NCBI RefSeq assembly: GCF_001715195.1
Contig: NZ_MDWE01000011.1
Coordinates: 1 to 64,000, forward strand
DNA: 64,000 nucleotides
Reading direction: 5' to 3'
Source: Rhodohalobacter halophilus
GTDB taxonomy: Bacteria > Bacteroidota > Rhodothermia > Balneolales > Balneolaceae
Positions 52,453 through 61,955 of this stretch are shown piece after piece (the first letter of the stretch is position 1; each line of letters opens with the position of its first letter). The notes beneath the pieces are model-generated. The model was given only the letters and a program-made list of their open reading frames with translations. It ran no database searches and was not told the DNA's origin. Made by a program: the position numbers and the translations under genes.

Positions 52453-54159
52453 ATGATCAAATCCCTCTACATCAAAGATTTTGCACTGATTGACGAACTG
52501 GATGTTCAGTTTGAGAAAGGGCTCAATATCATGACCGGTCAGACCGGCGCGGGTAAATCGATTATTATTGGCGCGCTGAATATGATTTTGGGTGAGCGGG
52601 CGGATACGGAAGTCATTCGTCAGGGAGCCCAAAAGGCGATCGCTGAAGCCACTATTTTTGTCGGGGAGAATGAACAACTTTTTGAACTTTTGGAAGAGAG
52701 TGCAGTGGAAGTGTCGAAGGAGCTTATCCTGAGGCGTGAAATTCGTCAGACCGGAAGTCGCGCCTTTATCAACGATACGCCGGTTAATATCTCGGTTCTG
52801 AAAGAGGTGGGAGATCAGCTTGTGGACCTGCACGGTCAGCACGATCATCAGATGTTATTGAAAGAGGAGAATCATCAGGGGGTGATTGATCAGTTTGATT
52901 CGGTTCAACCGGTACTGAAAGCGTATCGAACCGAGTATAAGAAAATGTCGGATCTGCAGAAGGAGCTTCGGGATTTGAAACGCCGGGAGCAGGATCTGAA
53001 TGAAAAGATGGAGCTCTATCAGTTTCAGGTGAAGGAACTGGAGGCTGCCGAACTGGACGCTCACGAAGAGGAGGAGCTGGAGGCGGAGATGAACCTTCTG
53101 GATAATGCGGAGGATCTCGATCAAAAGGCGGCGGCTATTGCCGAGATTGGCAGCGGAGACGATATCAGCTTGATGGAGCTGCTCAATACCATCAAGATGC
53201 ACCTGGAGGATATGAGCCGGATTGAGCCGGAGTTTCAAACCTACCTGGAGGAGGTGACCACCGCCCGTATCAGCATTCAGGAGGCCGTTCAGTTTGCCGA
53301 GAGATATCGTGAAGGGATTGAGTTTAATCCGAAACGATTGGAGACTCTGCGGCAGCGGCAATCAGAGTTAAATCGGCTTCAGAAGAAGTATCAGCGCGAT
53401 ATTCCGGAATTGATCAAGTATTACAATGAGATCAAGGCTGAGCTGAATGTTGCCGAAAATTTTGATCTGGAGATTGAGCGGATTGAGAAGAAAATTGCAG
53501 ATCATGCAGAGGTGTTAAAAGAGAAAGCGATGGATTTGCATAAGATCAGAGTTCAGGTTGGCAGCCAACTTTCGGCCGATATTGCTGATGCTCTCAAAAA
53601 TCTGGGTATCGAACACGGCCGTTTTCAGGTGAGCGTGGAATGGATGACATCAGCATCCGGCTGGCTGAAAGTTGACGGAACTGCGGTTGAGTGTACACCT
53701 GACGGCTGTGATGAGGTGACGTTCTACATTTCAACAAACAAGGGAGAGTCGCCAAAACCGTTGGCTAAGATAGCATCGGGTGGTGAGATCAGCAGGGTGA
53801 TGCTGTCGCTGAAGTCGATTCTGGCGAAGGAGCACCACCTGCCTGTGATGATTTTTGATGAGATCGATACGGGAATCAGCGGGCACATCTCTGAGAAAGT
53901 AGGCCGCGAGATGCGGAAACTGTCTGAGTATTGCCAGATTGTGGCGATCACGCATCAGCCGCAGATTGCGAGTCAGGCGCACAAGCACTACAAGGTGGAA
54001 AAGGTGGAAGAGCGGGAGAGAACGATCACGAAAATTGTATCTCTTTCTGAAGAAGAGCATATCCGCGAAGTGGCCGGATTGATGAGCGGTGAGGAGATAA
54101 CAGACTCGGCACTCAGCAGTGCGAAAGAACTGATTGAAAGGAGCGGGATGAGGAATTGA
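52453..54159 (+). CDS. recN: DNA repair protein RecN
   Basis: 568-residue SMC-like ATPase for double-strand break repair. Walker A GQTGAGKS is at 29-36, a long coiled coil spans about 150-380, and the C-terminal lobe has the signature ASGGEISRVMLSLK and Walker B VMIFDEIDTGISG. N-terminal SLYIKDFALIDELDVQFEKGLNIMTG matches RecN. No LexA-like box was recognised upstream. It is 126 bases after the broken GxxExxY gene. Confidence 0.95.
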   Translation: MIKSLYIKDFALIDELDVQFEKGLNIMTGQTGAGKSIIIGALNMILGERADTEVIRQGAQKAIAEATIFVGENEQLFELLEESAVEVSKELILRREIRQTGSRAFINDTPVNISVLKEVGDQLVDLHGQHDHQMLLKEENHQGVIDQFDSVQPVLKAYRTEYKKMSDLQKELRDLKRREQDLNEKMELYQFQVKELEAAELDAHEEEELEAEMNLLDNAEDLDQKAAAIAEIGSGDDISLMELLNTIKMHLEDMSRIEPEFQTYLEEVTTARISIQEAVQFAERYREGIEFNPKRLETLRQRQSELNRLQKKYQRDIPELIKYYNEIKAELNVAENFDLEIERIEKKIADHAEVLKEKAMDLHKIRVQVGSQLSADIADALKNLGIEHGRFQVSVEWMTSASGWLKVDGTAVECTPDGCDEVTFYISTNKGESPKPLAKIASGGEISRVMLSLKSILAKEHHLPVMIFDEIDTGISGHISEKVGREMRKLSEYCQIVAITHQPQIASQAHKHYKVEKVEERERTITKIVSLSEEEHIREVAGLMSGEEITDSALSSAKELIERSGMRN

Positions 54160-54194
54160 TATTTTGAAAAGTGAAAAGGAAAACGTGTAAGATT

Positions 54195-55130
54195 ATGGAT
54201 GGCAGATTTGCTTTAAAAATAATCATTGGCTTAGCATTAGTACTCATATTTTCAGGGCTATTTTGTGAGGCTAATTCTCAAAACCATCCAAGTATTTCTG
54301 CAATTGGAGAGTTTCGATATGGACTATCTGAATCTTTGATTGAGGATGCTGACGGATTAGAAGAGTTGCAGGTTTTAAAATCGGACGATGGGACAGTACG
54401 TAAGTTCTACTTGTTAGATGAAGAGTCAGGAACGTACGTTGGTTTCACTTTTCCGCCTTTTAGAAATGAATATGCACATGGAGTTCAGCTAACAGGCTAC
54501 GATGAAAGAGAAGAGTTGTTCGGGGGGCTGAAACTTGGGATGAATAAGGAAGATGTTTTTGAACGTATTGGTACTGCTTCAGATTCAAGTTTGGTAGAGG
54601 TAACCGGAGGTACATTTTACAGTTTTGAGGGTAGAAATTACTCTATTGAATTAGACAGCGAGGGTAGGCTTTACAGCGTTGCTTTTCATGGCATAGATAG
54701 CTACCTGATTGAACAGGGCTGGCCAAGGAATTGGTTTAGATATCAAATCAATACAATTGAGAATGTAACTTCAACCAATTTGACGGATGTATCTAATACA
54801 GATCCAACAATATTTGCGAATATAGATCCATTTCGGCCAAGAGTAGAGTTTACCGGTCGAGTTCGTGAAATGCCTGAAGAGAGGAAATCAATGATCGATA
54901 TATGGTTAACACAGCTTGGTCATCAGGAGGAGGTGAAAAACTTATTTCAAAATGAGTTTGAAGTGAGGGAAAATGGAGTTGAGTACTGGGTTGCAATTCA
55001 AAATTCACTACTGCAGCCTCTTATTGAGGAGACAAATGAGGGATTATATCCCACGGACCTATTCTTGAATATTGTAGGTGAAATAGATAGTGAGCCGGTC
55101 TTAGTATGTAATGAGTTTGTCGTTTTGTAA
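54195..55130 (+). CDS. Secreted hypothetical protein with SmpA/OmlA-like segment
   Basis: I take the ATG at 54195 (MDGRFALKIIIGLALVLIF), with a hydrophobic signal peptide ending near SGLFCEANSQ; a GTG start at 54171 adds eight residues and is less likely. The mature 280-residue protein is rich in Glu/Asp/Tyr and has no family I recognise. A stretch GLKLGMNKEDVFERIG (about 112-127) resembles the SmpA/OmlA-type LGMTxxxVxxxLG repeat. Weak codon bias and an A/T-rich sequence compared with recN are seen. Function unknown. Confidence 0.72.
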   Translation: MDGRFALKIIIGLALVLIFSGLFCEANSQNHPSISAIGEFRYGLSESLIEDADGLEELQVLKSDDGTVRKFYLLDEESGTYVGFTFPPFRNEYAHGVQLTGYDEREELFGGLKLGMNKEDVFERIGTASDSSLVEVTGGTFYSFEGRNYSIELDSEGRLYSVAFHGIDSYLIEQGWPRNWFRYQINTIENVTSTNLTDVSNTDPTIFANIDPFRPRVEFTGRVREMPEERKSMIDIWLTQLGHQEEVKNLFQNEFEVRENGVEYWVAIQNSLLQPLIEETNEGLYPTDLFLNIVGEIDSEPVLVCNEFVVL

Positions 55131-55213
55131 TTGAAGCACCGATTCGAAAGAATGATCTTGTAAACTTTGTGCTACTTCAGTTTTTGAGACTTCGTGGCAT
55201 TTAATACTAAACC

Positions 55214-55786
55214 ATGATTCGACTGACTATTTTATCTATTCTGCTCTTTTTTGTTGCATCGTCATTACAGGCACAGCAAGTATTGGTTGTGTACCATTCT
55301 GAGACCGGCAACACCGAACGGATGGCTCAGTCTGTTGCTGAGGGAGCTCGCTCTCTTGAGGGAGTTGAGGTTCTGTTGTTGTCAGTGGACGAGGTTTCGG
55401 CAGACCAACTTGTCGAAGCGGGTGCCATTATCGTAGGAAGCCCGGTCTACAATGCTAATATTTCTCCTGAAATATCAGCGTTTATCGCATCCTGGCCGTT
55501 TGAAGGTCAGCCGTTAAAAGATAAAATTGGGGCGGCTTTTGTGACGGCCGGAGGAATATCAGCAGGAGAGGAGATCGTTCAGATGAACATTCTGCAGAGT
55601 ATGCTGGTGTTCGGAATGCTTGTAGTGGGCGGACCTGAGTGGACACAGCCGTTCGGGGCGTCTGCCGTTACGGGTGAACCGCCGTTTAGCACAAAAGAAA
55701 CGGGCAGTATTGAACCCCATTTTTTGGAAAAAGGGTTTTCTTTGGGGCAGCGGGTAGCCGAATTAACGGTAAAAATGGATTTATGA
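55214..55786 (+). CDS. Exported flavodoxin-like/NAD(P)H:quinone oxidoreductase-type protein
   Basis: 190-residue protein with a clear signal peptide (MIRLTILSILLFFVASSLQA, cleavage near QQ) followed by a flavodoxin fold: FMN-phosphate loop HSETGNTERMA (about 29-39), GSPVYNANISPE and AFVTAGGISAGEE. The fold is that of WrbA/flavodoxin proteins, which are normally cytoplasmic; export is unusual and would place a flavin protein in the periplasm. Partners are unknown. It is in a group of exported proteins (54.2-57.7 kb). Confidence 0.85.
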   Translation: MIRLTILSILLFFVASSLQAQQVLVVYHSETGNTERMAQSVAEGARSLEGVEVLLLSVDEVSADQLVEAGAIIVGSPVYNANISPEISAFIASWPFEGQPLKDKIGAAFVTAGGISAGEEIVQMNILQSMLVFGMLVVGGPEWTQPFGASAVTGEPPFSTKETGSIEPHFLEKGFSLGQRVAELTVKMDL

Positions 55787-55882
55787 TTTAATGAAGGAAT
55801 ATTCTGCTATTGCGGAGCGGGAATTTTTGTTTTAAGGATTCTTTTACCAAATTGAAGTGTCTGTTAATTCAATACTACCGTT

Positions 55883-57676
55883 ATGAAAACATCCATCTTG
55901 TCGATTGTGTTATTACTCAGTTCAGTATACAGCACATTTGCCCAGCAACAATATCCGACGGATCGGCAATACTCTGTTCCGTTTGATAACCAGCCCTTTT
56001 TCTTTCAGCCTTCTCAGGTATCACCCTATCAAATGGGGGTGTTTAGTGATGTAATCGGGCAGTTTTCGGATCACCCGCTATCTGAGATCAATAGAAATCC
56101 GGCAAACCTAAATCAACTCAACGAGAGAAGTTACCTTTACGCGGACTTTAAAACCCTTCCCGATGAAACCCTGAAAAGTTACTACTCCGGATGTGTGAAC
56201 TGTATAACACCGGCTTGGATCATCACGCCTACTGAGGAGAACCGAACGATCAGAGAACCATTTTTATTGGCCGCTTATTTTATGAATCCGATTGAAAATT
56301 CCGGCTGGAGGCTTGGACTGACTTATCAACTCATGAGTATGAGTGAATCGTTCTATCAAATCAGGTCAAATCCCTATACATATTATGATAATCAACTGGC
56401 TACAGGATCCGCACTGCCGTCACCATCGCCATATGACGGTAAACGCGATCAGTACCGGATACAAGGTCATTTCCCCTCATTCTATACAGGATATGAATTT
56501 TCGGAAGATCTAAGTATCGGACTTAAAGTGGGATATAATTACTATTCCGGGAACGGCAATCATGTGTCAGAAAATTTTGGCAATATTTCAGACATTGCAA
56601 TCCCTCCACAAGCGAATGAGTTCTCTCGTCAGCGGGATGTGATTTACAGCCATTGGGATTTTTCAGCCGGAATCAATGCAGGGTTAAGTGACCGATCAAC
56701 TGTGGGGGTCAGTATTGGATATCTTACAGGAGCATTTGACCAGAAAGGAAGTGAGATTTACAACCAGGCTTATGAAAATTATGACCTGAACGGGGATGAC
56801 TTCTACTATACGAATTTTAGTGACTGGTTTGAACGGGGAGGTTTTGAACGGAACGGCCAAACGCTTTATGCTACCGCCGATTATACGTTCGGTCGAGATG
56901 AAAACAGTATCTACAGGCTGAATTATCGGGTAAGTTTCTCTGATCAGGATTTTGATTTTGGGTCGTCGGGCTACCGCTTTAGTGAATCTGAAAACTATTT
57001 TGAAAATAATGAGGGTGAACTTCAATTTTGGATCTCTGAAAATGAACAGTCAACTTTGAACAGCGGAGCGGGCAGCTCTGAGTTATGGCAGCACCGGTTT
57101 AGTGCTTCATACAGTAGGAAATTGTCAAATAATTTTCAGCTCAAATCAGGTTTTCAGATAAACTTTGACCTTGATAAAGAGTCTTATACCGATCTTCAAC
57201 AGAGGCTAAATAGCAATTACACCTATCGTGAAGAGGATGGTGAGCCCACGAACGACCAGCTCTACTCATCAGATAACCGAACCTTAAACATCACTCAACC
57301 CGCAAATTATCGGTTTACTGGACAACTGCCTATAATTTTCGGGAGATCTTTTGGCCAGCACATTTATGCAGAACTGGGTGTGATGGGCTATTACCGAAGT
57401 GAGATCAGAAAAGTGAATCAGGTTGTAGAGTATGATAACCGTTATGAAGTGATTGAAAATGGTGAAGTTGAGATTGGTGTAAACCAAAATCAATATGTAG
57501 ATGAACTTCGCCGGCATCATAGCTCAACGATGCTGAATGCATTCAGCTCAATCACATTTCTGCCAAACGATCAGCTTCGGATTCGATTGATGACCTATTC
57601 CGACCGTCGTGAAATCAACCGGATCAGCAGTGTCGATGCCATTCGATTTCAGATTTCAGCCGAAATTGGATTTTAA
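55883..57676 (+). CDS. Outer-membrane beta-barrel protein, function unknown
   Basis: 597-residue protein with a signal peptide (about 1-20, ending STFAQ) and many amphipathic strands rich in Tyr, Ser, Asn and Asp, e.g. LSIGLKVGYNYYSG, STVGVSIGYLTG and RLNYRVSFSDQDFDFG. The final residues FQISAEIGF (terminal Phe) are a barrel-insertion signature. Homology to a named porin is not recognised. It may be an OmpP1/FadL-like or conserved Bacteroidota outer-membrane protein. Confidence 0.75.
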   Translation: MKTSILSIVLLLSSVYSTFAQQQYPTDRQYSVPFDNQPFFFQPSQVSPYQMGVFSDVIGQFSDHPLSEINRNPANLNQLNERSYLYADFKTLPDETLKSYYSGCVNCITPAWIITPTEENRTIREPFLLAAYFMNPIENSGWRLGLTYQLMSMSESFYQIRSNPYTYYDNQLATGSALPSPSPYDGKRDQYRIQGHFPSFYTGYEFSEDLSIGLKVGYNYYSGNGNHVSENFGNISDIAIPPQANEFSRQRDVIYSHWDFSAGINAGLSDRSTVGVSIGYLTGAFDQKGSEIYNQAYENYDLNGDDFYYTNFSDWFERGGFERNGQTLYATADYTFGRDENSIYRLNYRVSFSDQDFDFGSSGYRFSESENYFENNEGELQFWISENEQSTLNSGAGSSELWQHRFSASYSRKLSNNFQLKSGFQINFDLDKESYTDLQQRLNSNYTYREEDGEPTNDQLYSSDNRTLNITQPANYRFTGQLPIIFGRSFGQHIYAELGVMGYYRSEIRKVNQVVEYDNRYEVIENGEVEIGVNQNQYVDELRRHHSSTMLNAFSSITFLPNDQLRIRLMTYSDRREINRISSVDAIRFQISAEIGF

Positions 57677-57718
57677 CAACCCTTTAATAGATTCCAAATC
57701 CTTGAAGGTTCGACCCTG

Positions 57719-58573
57719 TCAATTCACCGGAATCAAAAGAAGCGCATTGGCCACGCCGCGTTCACCGCTGTGGTCAAATTGCCCATTATCACTGGGGAAA
57801 CTGACCACTCCGTAATCTTGAAGCCACATTGTGGTCGACCCGCCTCCATCAAGGTTGAGTGCGGAGTGTGCCCCGAGTGAAGCCATCAGTTCGGCCAGTT
57901 CCGGTATCGACATCCCGTGCGCCTCGCCCGACCGCCCGTCGACGGTAACTAGCAGTAGGTGATCATTTTCCGTAATACCCACGGCAGTTCTCGGATGACG
58001 GTTTTGATTGAACGGATCGTTGTTAAACGACCGGGTCTCACCATCCAGAATCAATAGAGGCCCGGAGCTTAGAAGGGTTTGAGCATCGGTCGCAAGCCAG
58101 CTCCCGTCCGGACGTTCGACGATATAGGCAGAGCCGTTGCTGTCTATCCCGATTCCACCGTTTTCGGAGTAGAGCCGACGGTTTACCGCTCCCTGTGCCA
58201 GGATTTCTCCATCCACCCTGAAAAAAACGACCGAACCGCCTCTCTGCACATCAAAAAATGATCCGTTAATAGCAGCAACGGCTCCGTTTGTTTCAGCAAA
58301 TTCACTGGTTTTGATCAGAATTGAATCAGACCAGACAAATTCAGGCACAACACCGGCCGCATTCATATCCACACGAATAACGTTGATGCTCTGTGTGGAA
58401 CCAAATAGATCATCCCCGTGATATGTTTCCCAATAGATCCCATCTGATATGACTTCTGTACTCCACGAGCGCGTGTCTGCCGGCAGGGGATGACGATCTT
58501 GTGCATGCAGATCCTGCAGAGAGATGGCTGAAAGTATGAATAGGACGAGAAGGGAGTGGCGAAATGTTTTCAT
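57719..58573 (-). CDS. Phosphodiester glycosidase (NAGPA-like) family protein
   Basis: I use the ATG at 58571-58573 (MKTFRHSLLVLFILSAISL), which gives a signal peptide ending near LHAQ; the longer frame to 58678 runs over the REP-like repeat and is rejected. The 284-residue product has the PF09992 pattern: AAINGSFFDVQRGG, SSGPLLILDGE, TAVGITENDHLLLVTVDGRSG and SALNLDGGGSTTMW, the last being the family hallmark. Family members cleave phosphodiester-linked sugars. The substrate is unknown. The gap to mnmE holds the REP-like element. Confidence 0.88.
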   Translation of the reverse strand: MKTFRHSLLVLFILSAISLQDLHAQDRHPLPADTRSWSTEVISDGIYWETYHGDDLFGSTQSINVIRVDMNAAGVVPEFVWSDSILIKTSEFAETNGAVAAINGSFFDVQRGGSVVFFRVDGEILAQGAVNRRLYSENGGIGIDSNGSAYIVERPDGSWLATDAQTLLSSGPLLILDGETRSFNNDPFNQNRHPRTAVGITENDHLLLVTVDGRSGEAHGMSIPELAELMASLGAHSALNLDGGGSTTMWLQDYGVVSFPSDNGQFDHSGERGVANALLLIPVN

Positions 58574-58590
58574 ACATGTTTGTTGTTTGA

Positions 58591-58667
58591 ACCGCAGAAT
58601 GTCCAATATTGAATAACGAATGACGAAGTTTGAAAACTTCGAAATTCGGTGTTCGCTATTCTGCGGT
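58591..58667. repeat. REP-like nested palindrome
   Basis: Outer perfect 10-bp inverted repeat ACCGCAGAAT (58591-58600) and ATTCTGCGGT (58658-58667) surrounds an inner 8-bp pair CGAAGTTT (58624-58631) and AAACTTCG (58634-58641). The whole could fold as a two-tier cruciform or hairpin. Such TTCTGCGG-flanked, ATTC/GAAT-rich intergenic units are a dispersed repeat type I associate with Bacteroidota-like genomes. It is intergenic between mnmE and the phosphodiester glycosidase gene. Confidence 0.7.
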
Positions 58668-58684
58668 CCGACATTCATTTTTAA

Positions 58685-60061
58685 TTATTTCCCAATACAA
58701 AAACGCGAGAAAATCGAGTCTAAAACGTGTTCATTTGTGATCTCCCCGGTAATGGTTCCCAGCTCTTTGAGTGCGGATCGCAGATCGATGGAGAGAAAAT
58801 CGCCGGTCATACCCTGGTCGAGTGCCTGAATAGCTCGCTGCACGTTTTCCCTCGCTTTTTGCAGAGCGTCGCGATGACGTGAAGATGTGACCAGCAGGCT
58901 GGAGGTGTCGTAATCTTTGTTTTCAAGTGCCCGCTGTTTCATCAGTTTCTTGAGGTCATCGATGTTCTGCTCTTCCAGCGCGGAGATTTTCAGATCATAA
59001 TCGATTCGCTCCTCATGTGAAGAGTCTTCCAGGTCAAGCTTGGTACCAATTAACAAAAATGGTGTCGAAACAGCCCGCTTTTGAAATCTGGTAATTTCTT
59101 CACGCTCTTCCGAATCGAGCGGCAGCGAGAGATCCTTCAGGTAGACCACCAGATCGGCCTGTTCAAATGCTTTTTGAGACCGTTTTACTCCTTCGGCTTC
59201 AATCACATCTTCTGTCTCACGAAGGCCGGCCGTGTCGATCAGCTTGAACAACAGCCCCTCGTAGCTCCAGTCGGCATCAATCGTGTCGCGTGTGGTGCCG
59301 GCAATTTCAGTCACAATCGCGCGGTCGCTCCCGACCAGTGTATTCAACAGAGTTGATTTTCCCGCATTAGGCCGACCGATAAAAACCGTTTTCACCCCAT
59401 CTTTCACAAGCCGGCCGGTTTCGTAGGTATCGAGCAGGCGCCCAATCTCTTCATCTACATCCACAAGCAGTTTCCGAAGCTGTTCTTTATTGGCAAACTC
59501 CACATCTTCCTCAATAAAATCGAGTTCCAGTTCCACCATGGCCGTGGCATCAATAATCTGCTGACGAAACTCCTTGATATGCTTGCCCAAACGTCCTTCA
59601 AGCTGCTGATGTGCCGCATCCACCGCCTTGATGCTCTTGGCGTGGATCAGATCGGCAACGGCTTCGGCCTGATCCAGGTCCAGTTTACCGTTCAGAAATG
59701 CCCGCTGCGTAAACTCTCCCGGTTCAGCCGAACGAACACCTTGCTCTAATATGGTTTCCAGGACAGCCTGTGTTACCAGCACTCCGCCGTGACACGAAAT
59801 TTCAACCGTATCTTCACCCGTGTACGATTTGGGTGATCGGAAAACCGTAGCCAACACCTCATCCACAACCCGGTCATCTTTTTTGATGATTTTTCCAAAA
59901 TGCACCGTATGGGAATCTGCCTTTGTGAGTTCCTTTCCCTTGAAGCAGCTCTGAACTTTTTCAATCGCACCTCTACCGGAGACGCGGATCACGGCAATTC
60001 CCCCTTCTCCCACGGGAGTGGCGATGGCGGCAATGGGTGGTTGTTGGTTGATTTCAGACAT
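58685..60061 (-). CDS. mnmE: tRNA modification GTPase MnmE
   Basis: 458-residue GTPase that works with MnmG to place the cmnm5/nm5 group on U34 of certain tRNAs. N-terminal AIATPVGEGGIAVIRVSG is the folate-binding start; G domain motifs are GRPNAGKSTL, GTTRDT, DTAG and GTKLD, and the C-terminal FCIGK has the essential cysteine. Length is normal. mnmG is not in the window. It follows pdxH by 14 bases in a minus-strand unit with the M28 peptidase. Confidence 0.97.
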   Translation of the reverse strand: MSEINQQPPIAAIATPVGEGGIAVIRVSGRGAIEKVQSCFKGKELTKADSHTVHFGKIIKKDDRVVDEVLATVFRSPKSYTGEDTVEISCHGGVLVTQAVLETILEQGVRSAEPGEFTQRAFLNGKLDLDQAEAVADLIHAKSIKAVDAAHQQLEGRLGKHIKEFRQQIIDATAMVELELDFIEEDVEFANKEQLRKLLVDVDEEIGRLLDTYETGRLVKDGVKTVFIGRPNAGKSTLLNTLVGSDRAIVTEIAGTTRDTIDADWSYEGLLFKLIDTAGLRETEDVIEAEGVKRSQKAFEQADLVVYLKDLSLPLDSEEREEITRFQKRAVSTPFLLIGTKLDLEDSSHEERIDYDLKISALEEQNIDDLKKLMKQRALENKDYDTSSLLVTSSRHRDALQKARENVQRAIQALDQGMTGDFLSIDLRSALKELGTITGEITNEHVLDSIFSRFCIGK

Positions 60062-60075
60062 AGATTAAAATGCTT

Positions 60076-60780
60076 TTAGGGTGATAATCTTGAAATCTTC
60101 CATTCCTGACCTTCCTTTTCGTAACATATCCGATCGTGCAGACGGTTCAGCCTACCCTGCCAGAATTCAATCCGTATTGGTTTTACAAGAAAACCACCCC
60201 AATTTTCCGGCCTTGGAATCGGTCCGCCGCCAAATTTCTTCTCCATCTCTTTTAGGCGATTTTCGAGAGCTTCTCTGGATTCAACAACATCACTTTGAGG
60301 TGAAGCCAAAGCACTGAGCTGACTGGCAGCCGGTCGCTTGCTAAAGTATGCATCCGACTGCTCTTCCGGTACTTTCTCCGTTACTCCTTCAATATGAATT
60401 TGCCTCATCAGTTCAGGCCAATAAAACGTAATGGAAACATAGGGGTTCTCGAGAATCTGCCGGCCTTTCCGGCTGCGGTAGTTGGTATAGAAAACAAATC
60501 CGTTTTCATCAAATCCTTTCAGCAAAACGGTTCGGCTGGATGGCTTTCCGTCTTGATCCGCCGTTGCCACGATCATCGCGTTGGGATCGGTAATAATCTT
60601 ATCTACAGCTTCATCAAACCAGGCAGAAAATTGTTCAATTGGGTCCTCACTGACGTGCTCTTCCAGCAATGGTTTTCCGGTATACTCGCGACGCAACATC
60701 TCCACGGCCTGCCTGGCAGCAGTCTTTGGTTTTGATATCTCATCTCTGCCGGGAATCCATCTTTTAAAAAAGCTGAACAT
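60076..60780 (-). CDS. pdxH: Pyridoxamine 5'-phosphate oxidase
   Basis: 234-residue FMN enzyme making PLP from PMP or PNP. Family motifs are PNAMIVATADQDGKPSSRTVLLKGFDENGFVFYTNYRSRKGRQ-type core (about 67-110), VEKVPEEQSDAYFSKRP and the C-terminal EFWQGRLNRLHDR with IRLSP-like ending ISRLSP. It sits between the M28 peptidase and mnmE with 12- and 14-base gaps, so the three genes share a transcript. PLP would serve enzymes such as gcvP in this window. Confidence 0.95.
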   Translation of the reverse strand: MFSFFKRWIPGRDEISKPKTAARQAVEMLRREYTGKPLLEEHVSEDPIEQFSAWFDEAVDKIITDPNAMIVATADQDGKPSSRTVLLKGFDENGFVFYTNYRSRKGRQILENPYVSITFYWPELMRQIHIEGVTEKVPEEQSDAYFSKRPAASQLSALASPQSDVVESREALENRLKEMEKKFGGGPIPRPENWGGFLVKPIRIEFWQGRLNRLHDRICYEKEGQEWKISRLSP

Positions 60781-60792
60781 AGTCTAAAAGTG

Positions 60793-61779
60793 TTATTCTG
60801 CGGGTTCGGCTTCCATCTCTTCGGAAGCTTCAGCTACTTCATCCAAACGTGTGTCCAGATCCTCAATTACGCCGATTATTGTTTCAACCGCATTCAGATA
60901 AAATTCCGGATTTGTATTTTCGTAGGTATCCGTTGGCGCATGGTAGTGAGGGTGATCTTCAACACCGAAATAGACAAACGGAATGCCTTTCATGTGAAAT
61001 GGTCCGTGATCGGAAGCCATCGTCCAGTCTTGCGGCCATTCGTCTGAGTCGTACCCGAACAAAACACTGATCGGAGCATCGGCTGTAGATTCCTCAATGA
61101 TCGGCTTCAAAAATGGATAGTGGTAGGTTCCCACCGCGTAGAGTTCGTTATCAAAATTATTGCTGATCATATCCATGTTCACGTTCATCACTATCTGCTC
61201 GAGCGGTACAACCGGATTGTCAACAAAATATCGGGCACCGCCAAGGCCCTGCTCTTCGGCATCCAGCGCAATAAAAATAATGCTGTTTTCCGGCTGAACG
61301 TTTGTGAAGTAGCGAGCTGCTGCCATTAAACCGCCAGTGCCTGAAGCGTTATCATCCGCGCCGTTATAGATCTCTCCATCCCGAACCCCGAGGTGGTCGT
61401 AGTGAGCCGTTACAACAATGTGCCGATCCGGATTCACGCTGCCTTCTACATAGCCGATCAGGTTTACTGCATCCACAAATTCCTCTTCAGATCTGGGGCT
61501 CGAATGATCAAACAGGTGGCGGTAGCTTTCACCAAATTTTTGCAGGCCAAGGCTTTCAAATCTCTCTTCGATATAGACCTGTGCCATCCGGTTTCCTTCG
61601 GTATTGGTTTTACGTCCTTCCAGTTCGTCCGATGCCAGATACTCCAGATCAGATAAAGCCTGTTCTGAATCGACGATATTGAATGGTTCAGGCTGCTTAT
61701 CTACTCGGTTGCAGGAAACGAAAAGTACCAGCAGTAATACCGGTAAAAAATAACGTGAAGTTTTGAGTGTTCTATTCAT
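60793..61779 (-). CDS. M28 family aminopeptidase, lipoprotein
   Basis: 328-residue metallopeptidase exported as a lipoprotein: signal peptide with lipobox LFVSC (Cys at about 23). The zinc ligands fit the M28 pattern: His in TAHYDHLG, Asp in NGADDNASGTG, Glu pair in DAEEQGLGG, and a later Asp/His. The C-terminal about 15 residues are acidic. It lies first in a minus-strand unit (M28-pdxH-mnmE). Likely an envelope aminopeptidase; substrates unknown. Confidence 0.9.
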   Translation of the reverse strand: MNRTLKTSRYFLPVLLLVLFVSCNRVDKQPEPFNIVDSEQALSDLEYLASDELEGRKTNTEGNRMAQVYIEERFESLGLQKFGESYRHLFDHSSPRSEEEFVDAVNLIGYVEGSVNPDRHIVVTAHYDHLGVRDGEIYNGADDNASGTGGLMAAARYFTNVQPENSIIFIALDAEEQGLGGARYFVDNPVVPLEQIVMNVNMDMISNNFDNELYAVGTYHYPFLKPIIEESTADAPISVLFGYDSDEWPQDWTMASDHGPFHMKGIPFVYFGVEDHPHYHAPTDTYENTNPEFYLNAVETIIGVIEDLDTRLDEVAEASEEMEAEPAE

Positions 61780-61955
61780 AAATTTGATTGGTTTTGAAAG
61801 AAGTTGATATATGAAAATATGGTATTTTAACTAATATTAAGAAGGAGATTGGTTTTGTAACCAAAAATTTCACCCACCGTACATTTAATCATCTTTAGAG
61901 CTACCATTGATCGCTCAGATGAATCGGGTCGTCCACTTCATGAATTACAACCGGT

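Noticed and set aside
58574-58678. N-terminal extension of the phosphodiester glycosidase gene
   Set aside because: It runs through the REP-like palindrome and lacks a signal sequence; the ATG at 58571-58573 gives a proper one.
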